In this document: positions 55,133 to 63,423 of the stretch, piece by piece | Layout: every line of letters starts with the position of its first letter | Numbering within the stretch: the stretch's first letter is position 1 | NCBI GenBank assembly: GCA_017554235.1 | Contig: JAFZIV010000035.1 | Location: forward strand, 1 to 64,000 | From: Selenomonadaceae bacterium | Lineage (GTDB): Bacteria; Bacillota; Negativicutes; Selenomonadales; Selenomonadaceae | Direction of reading: 5' to 3' | DNA: 64,000 bases | Program-made: the position numbers and the translations under genes | The notes under the pieces: model-generated | What the model was told of the DNA's origin: nothing | The model's database searches: none | The model's input: only the letters and a program-made list of their open reading frames with translations

Positions 55133-55660
55133 ATGCTAAGACCAAAGCGAAAACCTCAAGGAAAGTTGGCGTACTGTCAGAAATGCGGCAAACTTTTTAC
55201 GTCTTTACACGGCGAAAATCTTTGTCCTCCTTGCAATGCGGAAGATCGTGCGGCTAAAGAAAAAATTAAAGATTATATGCGCGAAAATCCTAAAGCATCG
55301 TTAAAGGAAGCGGCAGACGCAACTGGCGCACCTTCGGGCAGTGTCAGACGTTTAACTATGGAAATTATGTCGGCTAAATTAAATGCCAATAAAAATATCG
55401 ATTCCGTACATCCTTGCGCGAATTGCGGGACGATGATTAAAACCGGCACTTACTGCCCTGCTTGCGCTGTAGAATTGCAGAAGAAAGCTCAACAAAATGC
55501 CGTCGAAATTTCTTCTGTTTCGCAGCCGAATACTCCGAAACCTGCCGCCGATACTCCTACGGTTAAGGGATTGGACGAAGACTTTAATAAGTCTCTTAAA
55601 GAAAAGCCCGCAAGGCGCAGAATGTATCAAAGCGTTATCGAAGAGCGGCGCGGTAAATAG
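55133..55660 (+). CDS. Zinc-ribbon protein resembling flagellar-operon YvyF
   Basis: About 175 residues. An N-terminal zinc knuckle pair (LAYCQKCGKLFTSLHGENLC, PPC), a helix-turn-helix-like middle (YMRENPKASLKEAADATGAP, SVRRLTMEIM) and a second ribbon (CANCGTMIKTGTYCPAC). The first part matches the layout of the YvyF/TIGR03826 family in flagellar operons. Its tail is Ser/Pro/Lys rich. No flagellar genes adjoin it. The call is tentative; a DNA-binding role is plausible. Confidence 0.6.
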   Translation: MLRPKRKPQGKLAYCQKCGKLFTSLHGENLCPPCNAEDRAAKEKIKDYMRENPKASLKEAADATGAPSGSVRRLTMEIMSAKLNANKNIDSVHPCANCGTMIKTGTYCPACAVELQKKAQQNAVEISSVSQPNTPKPAADTPTVKGLDEDFNKSLKEKPARRRMYQSVIEERRGK

Positions 55661-55796
55661 TACGTTTAAACTTTATTTTGAGGAAAAATTTTTAAAGGTT
55701 CATCCCGCATTTGTGGTGATGAATTTTTTTAACTTTTGATAAAAAATTTTTAATATTTCCTTAAAAAATTCGACTTTATATTAGGGAGGTGTTTTT

Positions 55797-56645
55797 ATGA
55801 ACTCGGATTTATACTGGCCCGAAAAATTACATGGTTTAATCAGAACTATAAATGCTTCAGACATTTTAGAAATTATTTTAGTTGCAGTCATCATTTACAA
55901 ACTTTACAGAATGATCGAAGGAACTCGCGCAGTTACTCTAGTCAAGGGCATTTTTGTTTTATTTATGGTAAGTCTTTTCTGCAACATCATGCACTTACAT
56001 TTACTTTCGTGGATTTTTGAAAAAGTTATGACTTGGTCATTCGTAGTCTTGCCGATAGTTTTTCAGCCTGAATTGCGTCGAACTCTTGAACGTCTCGGCG
56101 AAGGAAGATTTTTATTTGAAGATAGAGCAACACTTGATGAAGAAGAGGCAACAAAAGTTGTCCGAGAAATTGTCGTTGCCGCAAAAGAACTTTCGCGAAC
56201 AAAAACCGGCGCGTTACTCGTTATTGAACGCGAAATGGGCTTGAACGACATCAGCGACACCGGAATTAAAATTGATGGTCTTATTACTACTGAATTTCTT
56301 TTAAATGTTTTTATCGTAAATACTCCACTTCATGACGGCGCGGCTATTATTCGCGGCAAAAGATTAATTTCTGCCGGTTGCTTGTTACCGCTCACTGAAC
56401 GACGCGGCTTGCCTAAAGAATTGGGAACTCGTCATCGCGCGGCTATCGGTATTTCCGAACAATGCGACGCTTTAGTTTTAATCGTCAGCGAAGAAACGGG
56501 GACAATTTCCATTGCTGATAACGGAAGATTGACGCGCAGATTTGACGAAGAAACTTTAGCCGCCGCTTTACGTCCCGCCTTCATAAAATCACCACAAAAA
56601 GGTATTCGCGGTTTATTTTCTAAATGGAAGACTGCTAAAGAATAA
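55797..56645 (+). CDS. cdaA: Diadenylate cyclase CdaA
   Basis: 282 residues. Three N-terminal membrane helices (about 20-80), then a DisA_N domain with the catalytic DGA (VNTPLHDGAAIIRG) and RHR (GTRHRAAIGISEQ) motifs. It makes c-di-AMP, which controls potassium and osmotic balance. In most Firmicutes the order is cdaA-cdaR-glmM; here an RND adaptor follows and the YbbR gene is at 17.7 kb. TrkA at 15.7 kb is a plausible c-di-AMP-related partner. Confidence 0.97.
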   Translation: MNSDLYWPEKLHGLIRTINASDILEIILVAVIIYKLYRMIEGTRAVTLVKGIFVLFMVSLFCNIMHLHLLSWIFEKVMTWSFVVLPIVFQPELRRTLERLGEGRFLFEDRATLDEEEATKVVREIVVAAKELSRTKTGALLVIEREMGLNDISDTGIKIDGLITTEFLLNVFIVNTPLHDGAAIIRGKRLISAGCLLPLTERRGLPKELGTRHRAAIGISEQCDALVLIVSEETGTISIADNGRLTRRFDEETLAAALRPAFIKSPQKGIRGLFSKWKTAKE

Positions 56646-56665
56646 ATTTGTACGGAGCGATATTC

Positions 56666-57724
56666 GTGAAAAAATTTTTTGTATTGTGCTTGATACCGAC
56701 AATTTTAGTTTCTGCTGGTTGCGGCAATGAAGAAGTTAAAACGCCGCCGCCGCCAATGGTTAAAACAATTTTGGTAAGTCAAGCAGGGAATATTTCTTCA
56801 GAAACTTATCCCGGCGTCGTCAAGGGGCGTTACGAATCCAATTTGGCTTTTCAGACGAGCGGGCGTATTCTTTCACGTGAAGTTCAAAAAGGCAGTTTTG
56901 TTTATGCGGGAGATGTTTTGATGACGATTGATGACCGTGACGCCATTCAGCAAGTCAACGCCGGTGAAGCTCAAGTCGCGCAGGCTCAATCGCAATTAAA
57001 CCTTGCAAAATCTAATTTGGAGCGTTACACGCAACTTTATAATGAAAACGCTGTTGCCGCCGCAACTCTTGACCAGTATCGCACAAATTACGAAAATGCC
57101 GTTGCGAATTATAATGCCGCCGTCGCAAAAGCTGAACAAACTAAAAATGTTTTGAACTACACAAATTTAACTGCCAATGATAACGGTGTAATTTCCGCCG
57201 TCAATGCTGAAGTCGGGCAAGTCGTTTCGGCTGGGCAAACTGTTTTAACTTTAATTCAGACTGATGAATTGGAAGTTGAAATTAACGTGCCGGAAAATCA
57301 TTTAAAAGACGTAACCATTGGCAAAAATGCTGACGTAAAATTTTGGGCTGTCAACGGAAATTCTAATGGCGTTGTTCGTGAAATTGCTCCTATGGCTGAT
57401 GAATCTGCGCGGACTTATAAAGTTAGACTTTCTTTGACGAATCCTCCTCCCAATCTTCAACTTGGTATGACTGCGGAAATTATTTTGCATTCTAGTGAAG
57501 TTTCTCCCAATACTTTTATTTTGCCGCTCTCCGCAATTTATCAGACAGGCGACTCCGCGCAGGTTTGGATTGTTACGAAGGATAATAAAGTTGCGCTTAA
57601 AAATGTTCGCGTAGAAAATTTCAGCGGCAATGAAGTTAAAGTTCAGGGGCTTTCACCGCAGGACAGAGTTATTACGGCGGGTGTTCATAAACTGCGCGAA
57701 GGTCAAGAAGTCAGGACGGATTAG
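56666..57724 (+). CDS. RND efflux adaptor lipoprotein (membrane fusion protein)
   Basis: About 352 residues. GTG 56666 (after ACGGAGC) gives a lipoprotein signal: KKFFVLCLIPTILVSAGCGN with the lipobox Cys about residue 19. Then barrel-sandwich hybrid halves (RYESNLAFQTSGRIL; LTANDNGVISAVNAEVGQ) flank an alpha hairpin (AQVAQAQSQLNLAKSNLERY), followed by a beta barrel and the C-terminal domain. It would dock an RND pump; the pump gene begins only at 63424, after an inserted island. Confidence 0.95.
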   Translation: MKKFFVLCLIPTILVSAGCGNEEVKTPPPPMVKTILVSQAGNISSETYPGVVKGRYESNLAFQTSGRILSREVQKGSFVYAGDVLMTIDDRDAIQQVNAGEAQVAQAQSQLNLAKSNLERYTQLYNENAVAAATLDQYRTNYENAVANYNAAVAKAEQTKNVLNYTNLTANDNGVISAVNAEVGQVVSAGQTVLTLIQTDELEVEINVPENHLKDVTIGKNADVKFWAVNGNSNGVVREIAPMADESARTYKVRLSLTNPPPNLQLGMTAEIILHSSEVSPNTFILPLSAIYQTGDSAQVWIVTKDNKVALKNVRVENFSGNEVKVQGLSPQDRVITAGVHKLREGQEVRTD

Positions 57725-57801
57725 TATTCAGTGATCAGTATTCAGTGTTCAGTGAAGAGTGAAAAAATTACTGACCACTGACCACTTTTCACTGACCACT
57801 T
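57722..57801. repeat. Intergenic inverted word repeat at the island's left edge
   Basis: ATTCAGTGATCAGTATTCAG and AGTGTTCAGTGAAGAGTGAA followed by inverted words CTGACCACTGACCACTTTTC. Shares words with the arrays at 133-575, 9281-9344 and 51154-51217. Confidence 0.75.
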
Positions 57802-57817
57802 ATAAAGGAGACTAATT

Positions 57818-58924
57818 ATGGCGAAAAACGAAAATTTAAACTCTGCCGCTAAAAATAAAAATGACGAATTTTATACGCAATTTGATGATATTCAGCGCGA
57901 ATTGAATTGCTATCTCGACTACGACAAAAATGTTTTCCGCGATAAAACTATTTTACTTCCCTGCGACGATCCCGTTTACAGCAACTTTACTAAATTTTTC
58001 GCGCTAAATTTTGATTTTTACGGCTTGAAAAAATTAATCTCCACAAGTTACGCGCCCAACAGTAAAAAATTTATTTTTCAACCTATGGCTAATCTTTTCG
58101 ACGAAGAAAGCCCGGTTTTTGACGCGTCTAAGGAAAATTCTCACGGCAAACTTTATACTCTCGATCGCGAATCTATTAAAACTAAACCTTATCCAGTCGA
58201 CGCCGTGAAGTTGGACAGATACCTTGACGGCGACGGCGATTTCCGCTCAAAGGAAGTCAGCAAACTTCGCGACGAAGCCGACGTTATCATTACCAATCCT
58301 CCTTTCAGTCTTTTTCGACAATTTTTAAAATGGATTATGGACGCGAATAAAAAATTTTTAATTATCGGCAACATAAATTGCATTACTTACAGTGAAGTTT
58401 TTCCGCTCATTAAAGAAAATAAAATTTGGTTAGGACACGGTATGGGCAGATGGATTTCCGGCTTTATCGTTCCTGAAGGCTATGAACTTTACGGGACGGA
58501 GGCTCGTATAAACAAATACGGCGAAAGAATTGTTGCAACGAATCAATGTTTATGGTTGACAAATCTGGAACAAGGAAAGCGTCATAGACCGATAACTTTT
58601 AACACAATGGCGGAAAATATTAAGTTCTGCAGACACAAAGACGTTAAGGGCAAAAGTATTCTCTACGCAAAATACGACAACTACGACGCTATCGAAGTTC
58701 CTTATACTGATTTAATTCCGTGTGATTACGAAGGAGTAATGGGCGTTCCGATAACTTTTCTTGATAAATATTGCCCTGAACAATTTGAAATTGTCGGTGC
58801 TACTGAAAGTGAAGGCAAAGGATTTTCTAACGGATTATGGGATTCTGATTCAACATCTGCACAAGCAACAGTCAACGGTAAAAAAGTTTACAAAAGAATT
58901 TTCATTAGGCATAGGCAGAAATAA
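57818..58924 (+). CDS. Adenine-specific methyltransferase, EcoRI family
   Basis: 368 residues. The opening NKNDEFYTQFDDIQREL and the catalytic IITNPPFSLFRQFLKW (NPPF, adenine-N6) match the EcoRI-methylase family. A VGATESEGKGFSNGLW-type C-terminal segment follows. The cognate EcoRI-type nuclease is absent. A DUF262-HNH nuclease gene lies 3.3 kb downstream. First gene of the island; GGAGACTAAT precedes the ATG. Confidence 0.93.
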   Translation: MAKNENLNSAAKNKNDEFYTQFDDIQRELNCYLDYDKNVFRDKTILLPCDDPVYSNFTKFFALNFDFYGLKKLISTSYAPNSKKFIFQPMANLFDEESPVFDASKENSHGKLYTLDRESIKTKPYPVDAVKLDRYLDGDGDFRSKEVSKLRDEADVIITNPPFSLFRQFLKWIMDANKKFLIIGNINCITYSEVFPLIKENKIWLGHGMGRWISGFIVPEGYELYGTEARINKYGERIVATNQCLWLTNLEQGKRHRPITFNTMAENIKFCRHKDVKGKSILYAKYDNYDAIEVPYTDLIPCDYEGVMGVPITFLDKYCPEQFEIVGATESEGKGFSNGLWDSDSTSAQATVNGKKVYKRIFIRHRQK

Positions 58925-58956
58925 TTACGCATTACGAATTAGAAAGGAGTTTGGAA

Positions 58957-59658
58957 ATGTACGGATTGACAAAAAAACAATTTGAAACATTGATGAAAAT
59001 TTTATCGTCGCACAAAGAAAAAATTTCTAAAGTAAAATTGTTTGGCTCACGGGCTCGCGGTGATTACCGAAAGACTTCGGACGTTGATATTGCGGTAGAA
59101 TTTTTGAGACCTATTCAAGGAATTTTGGCAGATGATTTTGAAGAGAGCGACTTTCCGTACAATGTTGACGTAGTAGATTTGGGAACTGCGAGTAAAGATT
59201 TGCTTGAAAATATTGAGCGCGACGGTAAATTAATATTTTTGACCAAAGAAGGTTGTGTTGTTATGACGCTCGAACAAGTTAAAGCCAAGCACGAAGATTT
59301 TGAAAAAGCGTTGAAAAAATTGCAAATTGCGCTGAAAAAAAATATTGAAGATGATGAACTTTATCTTGACGGCTTGATTCAGCGATTTGAACTTTGTTTT
59401 GAACTTGCTTGGAAAGTTATGCAGATTTTTTTATCTTACGAAGGATTTTCGGTAAACAGTCCGCGCAGTGCAATTAGAAAATCATTTGAATCAGAAATTA
59501 TTTCAGATGTTGAAGGCTGGATTAATATGTTGGAAAGCAGAAATCTTTCTACGCATACATATGATGAGGATACGGCAAGAAAAATTTATAAAACTGTTAT
59601 TGAAAAATATATTTTTTTACTTGAGAATTTTAATGAAACGATGAAAAATCAATTTTAA
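58957..59658 (+). CDS. Fused MNT nucleotidyltransferase-HepT-like protein
   Basis: About 233 residues. The N-terminal ~100 are a minimal nucleotidyltransferase (VKLFGSRARGDYRKTSDVDI, the GSx9DxD motif). The C-terminal ~125 are a HepT/HI0074-like four-helix domain with the HEPN motif RNLSTHTY (R-x4-H-x-Y). In type VII toxin-antitoxin systems these are separate proteins, the MNT AMPylating the Tyr of the HEPN toxin. Here both occupy one ORF. ATG 58957 follows AAAGGAG. Confidence 0.9.
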   Translation: MYGLTKKQFETLMKILSSHKEKISKVKLFGSRARGDYRKTSDVDIAVEFLRPIQGILADDFEESDFPYNVDVVDLGTASKDLLENIERDGKLIFLTKEGCVVMTLEQVKAKHEDFEKALKKLQIALKKNIEDDELYLDGLIQRFELCFELAWKVMQIFLSYEGFSVNSPRSAIRKSFESEIISDVEGWINMLESRNLSTHTYDEDTARKIYKTVIEKYIFLLENFNETMKNQF

Positions 59659-59682
59659 TTCTCAAGCGGCGGTGAGAAAATT

Positions 59683-59972
59683 TTGAAATATGATTTAAAA
59701 GAAAAAGTCGAAAATTTTATAAAGATGACTGCGGAAAAATTTAATTTGTCGAAAGTGATTTTGTTCGGAAGTCGTGCACGTGGAGACAATTCGCCGCACA
59801 GTGATATAGATTTGGCGGTTAAGGGCGGCAACGTGCGGGATTTTCGCTTTACAATGGAAGAAGAATCACTACGCTTTTATTTTTTGACGTTATAGATTTG
59901 TCGGAAAAATTGAATGAAAAATTTTTGGCAGAAATTGAACGCGACGGAGTAATTTTGTATGAAAAAGTTTGA
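59683..59972 (+). pseudogene. Frameshifted MNT antitoxin gene
   Basis: Starts like a second MNT (SKVILFGSRARGDNSPHSDI, DLAVKGG). Its frame ends at 59895. A one-base shift near 59860, in a GAAGAAGAA tract, restores TTLLFFDVIDLSEKLNEKFL and IERDGVILYEKV up to a stop at 59970-59972, which overlaps the HepT start (59959) as expected for a coupled pair. Probably inactive. Confidence 0.8.
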
Positions 59973-60163
59973 AAATTTTTGTAGTGCGCTTGGAAATTTG
60001 GAAGTCGGATTAAATCTTCCGGAACCTTTAAATATTGCAGAAGAAACGGGCTTGATAGCAATGTTTGAAATTTGTTTTGAGCAGACGTGGAAAGTTTTAA
60101 AAGCAGTTTTGGAAAATGAAGGCTACAGAGAAGCAAAAACAGGTTCGCCGCGCCAAATTTTAC

Positions 60164-61421
60164 CGAAAATCGGCGAAAAGCCCCCTGCTTTAGCTGTGGG
60201 GATGAATTCAAAAAAATGAGAGGAAGGACAATGATGAAAACCTACCGCTTTAAGCTTTATAAATCAGAACGTAATGAAAAACTGCATAAACAGATAAACG
60301 CGGCAGGTCTCATCTATAATCATTGTATCGCTCTTCATAAACGCTACTACAAGATTTTTGGCAGATATTTAAATAAAAATAACCTGCAGAAACATCTCGT
60401 AAAGCTTAAGAAAAGAGGTAAATTTAGTTATATCAAAGAAATAGGTTCGCAAGCAGTTCAAGACATAACCGACAGAATAGACAGAGCATATCAATTATTT
60501 TTCAATAACTTAAAAAGAAAGGTAAGGTGTTCGCCGCCAAATTTTAAGAAGGTTAGAAAATATAAGTCTTTCACGTTGAAAGAAAAAGCAGGTTGGAAAT
60601 TAGATGAGAACACACATACTTTAAAAGTGAATGGACAGAATTATAGATATTTCCAATCGCGAAGAATCAGCGGTAAAGTTAAAACAGTAACGATAAAGCG
60701 AGACAGTTTAGGAGATATTTATGTCTGCATAGTCACGGACGCAAAAGATTTTGTAGTTGAAACGCGAACAGGTGAAAGAGTCGGTTTCGACTTCGGATTA
60801 AAAACTTTCTTAACAGCGTCAGACGGAGACGACATAATCAGTCCAATGTTCTTTGCCCAAAATTCAGTTGCGATAAAAAAAGCGTGCAAAAATCTTTCCC
60901 ACAAAAAGAAAGATTCAAACAATCGGAGAAAATTAGTTTTAAAACTTGCAAGACTGTACAAAAAATCAGCGAATCAACGACACGACTTTCACTTTAAGTT
61001 GGCGCGTCAACTCTGCTTAAAGTACGAAACAATTTGTATAGAAGACTTAAACGTAAAAGGAATGCAAAGGCTGTACGGAAAGAAGATAGGAGATTTGGCG
61101 TTCAGTGAGTTTGTAAATATTCTAAGGTATACGGCGTCAAAGTTTGGAGTAAATGTCGTTGAAGTAGACAGATATTTTGCTTCAAGTCAAATATGTCATA
61201 GTTGCGGCTATAAAAATTCAGAATTAAAAGATTTGAAAATAAGAGATTGGATATGTCCAAAATGTGGTGAAAAACACGACAGAGATAGAAACGCCGCGAT
61301 AAACATATTAAAATATGGGTTGGGGCATCGACCCATGCAGTAGACCTTGTAAGACCTCTTTTTTGAGGCATTGGTTGATGATAGCAGAATCCCCCGCCTT
61401 TAGGCGTCGGGAGTATGTCAA
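60164..61421 (+). mobile_element. IS200/IS605-type TnpB-only transposon
   Basis: Left end hairpin CCCCCTGCTTTAGCTGTGGGG (from about 60180), right end hairpin CCCCCGCCTTTAGGCGTCGGG (61391-61411), ending GTATGTCAA. It lies directly after TTTAC, which resembles the target/TAM sequence of this superfamily. No target duplication, as expected. No TnpA gene. Confidence 0.85.
60231..61343 (+). CDS. tnpB: RNA-guided nuclease TnpB (OrfB)
   Basis: About 370 residues, complete. RuvC residues: Asp in RVGFDFGLKTFLTASDG, Glu in ICIEDLNVKGMQRL, Asp in HDRDRNAAINILKYG. The zinc finger is CHSCGY...CPKCGE. N-terminal bridging region YRFKLYKSERNEKLHKQINA. ATG 60231 follows GAGAGGAAGG. The guide (omega) RNA would come from the 3' end of the gene and the right end (about 61250-61421); its guide would read into 61422 onward, the HepT fragment. 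Confidence 0.93.
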   Translation: MMKTYRFKLYKSERNEKLHKQINAAGLIYNHCIALHKRYYKIFGRYLNKNNLQKHLVKLKKRGKFSYIKEIGSQAVQDITDRIDRAYQLFFNNLKRKVRCSPPNFKKVRKYKSFTLKEKAGWKLDENTHTLKVNGQNYRYFQSRRISGKVKTVTIKRDSLGDIYVCIVTDAKDFVVETRTGERVGFDFGLKTFLTASDGDDIISPMFFAQNSVAIKKACKNLSHKKKDSNNRRKLVLKLARLYKKSANQRHDFHFKLARQLCLKYETICIEDLNVKGMQRLYGKKIGDLAFSEFVNILRYTASKFGVNVVEVDRYFASSQICHSCGYKNSELKDLKIRDWICPKCGEKHDRDRNAAINILKYGLGHRPMQ

Positions 61422-61620
61422 AGTTAGCGTACAGTGCAAGAATGTTATCTGATGAAGAAGTTTGGCTGGAAATTTTGAGAGCCAGAAATATTTTGTCACA
61501 CGTTTATGATTCCGGCAAAGCTAAAAATACTATTGTAGATATAAGAGAAAAATATTTGACGGCATTTAAAGATTTGCGAAAAAATCTTGAGGAAAATTGG
61601 ATTATCGGCGGTGAATAATT

Positions 61621-62226
61621 TTGACGCTGAAAAATAAATTGGGCATTGAAAATCAGGTTGAACTTGCTCACGTCGAAGAAAAAATCAGTAAGCAAAACGC
61701 AATTAAACTTTGGAACAGCGCGGAATTTAAAGAAATGTCTGCAGGAACTTTTGAGACGCTTGCAAAAATTCATAAGGCATTGTTTGAAGAAATTTACGAC
61801 TTTGCTGGAAAACTGCGCGGCGAAAATATATCAAATGGAAATTTCAGATTTGCCTCCGCGCTTTATCTGCGTGATGCGGTGTTGACGGTTGAGAAAATGC
61901 CGCAGAAAAATTTTAACGAGATTGTAGAAAAATATGTTGAAATGAATGTTGCGCACCCATTTCGCGAAGGCAACGGCAGAAGTATGCGACTTTGGCTTGA
62001 CCATATTTTTAAGAGTGAGTTAAAAAAAGTAATTGATTGGAGCAACGTTGACAAAAATTTTTATCTGCAAGCAATGGAGCGCAGTCCGATTAACGATTCA
62101 GCAATAAAAAAACTTCTTGCCGCCGCGTTGACTGATAAGGTTGACGACAGAGAAATTTTTATGAATGGCTTAGACGCAAGTTATTTTTATGAGAATTATT
62201 TTGCGTATAGGAGTGAAGATTTGTGA
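61621..62226 (+). CDS. fic: Fic-domain protein AMP-transferase
   Basis: 201 residues. The catalytic motif is [16 protein letters not shown] (complete). An antitoxin-like inhibitory helix (S/TxxxEG) is not obvious within the protein, so a separate antitoxin may once have been nearby. TTG 61621 follows GGCGGTGAA, two bases after the HepT stop. The stop overlaps the start of the nuclease gene by four bases (TTGTGA), so the two are translationally coupled. Confidence 0.93.
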   Translation: MTLKNKLGIENQVELAHVEEKISKQNAIKLWNSAEFKEMSAGTFETLAKIHKALFEEIYDFAGKLRGENISNGNFRFASALYLRDAVLTVEKMPQKNFNEIVEKYVEMNVAHPFREGNGRSMRLWLDHIFKSELKKVIDWSNVDKNFYLQAMERSPINDSAIKKLLAAALTDKVDDREIFMNGLDASYFYENYFAYRSEDL

Positions 62227-63413
62227 AAGCGACACTACTTGAAGGCGTGACGGTAAAAGAAATTTGCGAAGGATTTGAATATAGCGAATTGGAAGGCAAA
62301 GGGCTTTACGGTTGGTCTGGGAAGTTGACGATACAGCCGGAATATCAGCGGAATTATCTTTACTCGGAAAATGATGGCGAAAAAGAAAAAGCGGTAATCG
62401 AATCGGTGTTGAAAGGCTATCCCATAGGGCTGTTATATTTTAATAAAGTCGGCGACAGGTACGAAGTTTTAGACGGACAACAGCGAATTACAAGCTTGGG
62501 CAGATATTTGAAAAATTTATTTTCGGTAAAAGATTTGACGGGAAATTCACATTATTTCAAGTCGATTGATGAAACGGACAAACAAAAAATTCTTGATACT
62601 AAGCTGACGATTTACATTTGTGAAGGCACGGAGACGGAAATAAAAGAATGGTTCAAAACGATAAATATAGTTGGGATACCGTTAAATAAGCAGGAAATTT
62701 CAAATTCGATTTACAGCGGGTCTTTCGTGACGCTGGCTAAGGCAGAGTTCAGCAATAGTCAAAATAATCGGCTAAATGTTTGGAGGGCATACGTAAAAGG
62801 AAATGTGAAACGTCAAGAAATTTTGAGGACGGCACTTGAATGGGTTGCGAAAAATTCTTATGATGTGGCGGTTGATGAATATATGAGTTTTCACCGCTAT
62901 GACACGAATATTGACGAATTGAAAAATTATTTTGAACAGGTTATAACGTGGATTAATGAAACTTTTACGAAAACTTACGACGAAATGTGCGGACTTGAAT
63001 GGGGCAGGCTTTACGAAGAATATCACGAAGAAAATTTTGATAAAGAAAAACTTGCCGCTGAATTAGAGAAACTTTATTACGACGGTTATGTTACGAATAA
63101 GAACGGAATTTTTGAATACGTGTTGAAATTTTTGGCTACAGGTGATAAGGATACAAAACTTTTGCACGTAAGATTTTTTGGACCTAATGAAAAACGCAGA
63201 GCTTACGACGAACAAACGAAGGAAGCAAAAAATTTGGACAGGTCGAATTGTCCTGACTGTGTTTTGGAAAAACGACGTAATGCGAAAAAAATTTGGAAGT
63301 TCAGCGAAATGGAAGCGGATCACGTTACGGCGTGGAGTAAAGGTGGCGCGACGGATTTAAAAAATTGTCAAATGTTGTGCAAATATCACAATCGATTGAA
63401 GGGAAATTTTTAG
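62223..63413 (+). CDS. DUF262-HNH protein (GmrSD-like nuclease)
   Basis: 396 residues. The N-terminal DUF262/ParB-like domain (about 20-190) carries [17 protein letters not shown], the DGQQR motif. The C-terminal HNH domain has CPDC...[33 protein letters not shown]. The same two-domain plan is found in phage-defence nucleases of the GmrS/GmrD group, usually of type IV restriction. GTG start 62223. Last gene of the island, directly before the RND pump gene. Confidence 0.9.
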   Translation: MKATLLEGVTVKEICEGFEYSELEGKGLYGWSGKLTIQPEYQRNYLYSENDGEKEKAVIESVLKGYPIGLLYFNKVGDRYEVLDGQQRITSLGRYLKNLFSVKDLTGNSHYFKSIDETDKQKILDTKLTIYICEGTETEIKEWFKTINIVGIPLNKQEISNSIYSGSFVTLAKAEFSNSQNNRLNVWRAYVKGNVKRQEILRTALEWVAKNSYDVAVDEYMSFHRYDTNIDELKNYFEQVITWINETFTKTYDEMCGLEWGRLYEEYHEENFDKEKLAAELEKLYYDGYVTNKNGIFEYVLKFLATGDKDTKLLHVRFFGPNEKRRAYDEQTKEAKNLDRSNCPDCVLEKRRNAKKIWKFSEMEADHVTAWSKGGATDLKNCQMLCKYHNRLKGNF

Positions 63414-63423
63414 TAAAGTTACG

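Larger units (their letters stand above)
59959..61618 (+). pseudogene. HepT-like toxin gene interrupted by a TnpB transposon
   Basis: The 5' part (59959-60163) reads MKKFENFCSALGNLEVGLNL up to GSPRQIL. The 3' part (61422-61618) reads LAYSARMLSDEEVWLEILRA, then RNILSHVY, the HEPN motif. Removing 60164-61421 joins them in frame as PRQIL-Q-LAYSARML. Intact it would encode about 133 residues, homologous to the C-terminal half of the 58957 gene. Confidence 0.85.
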
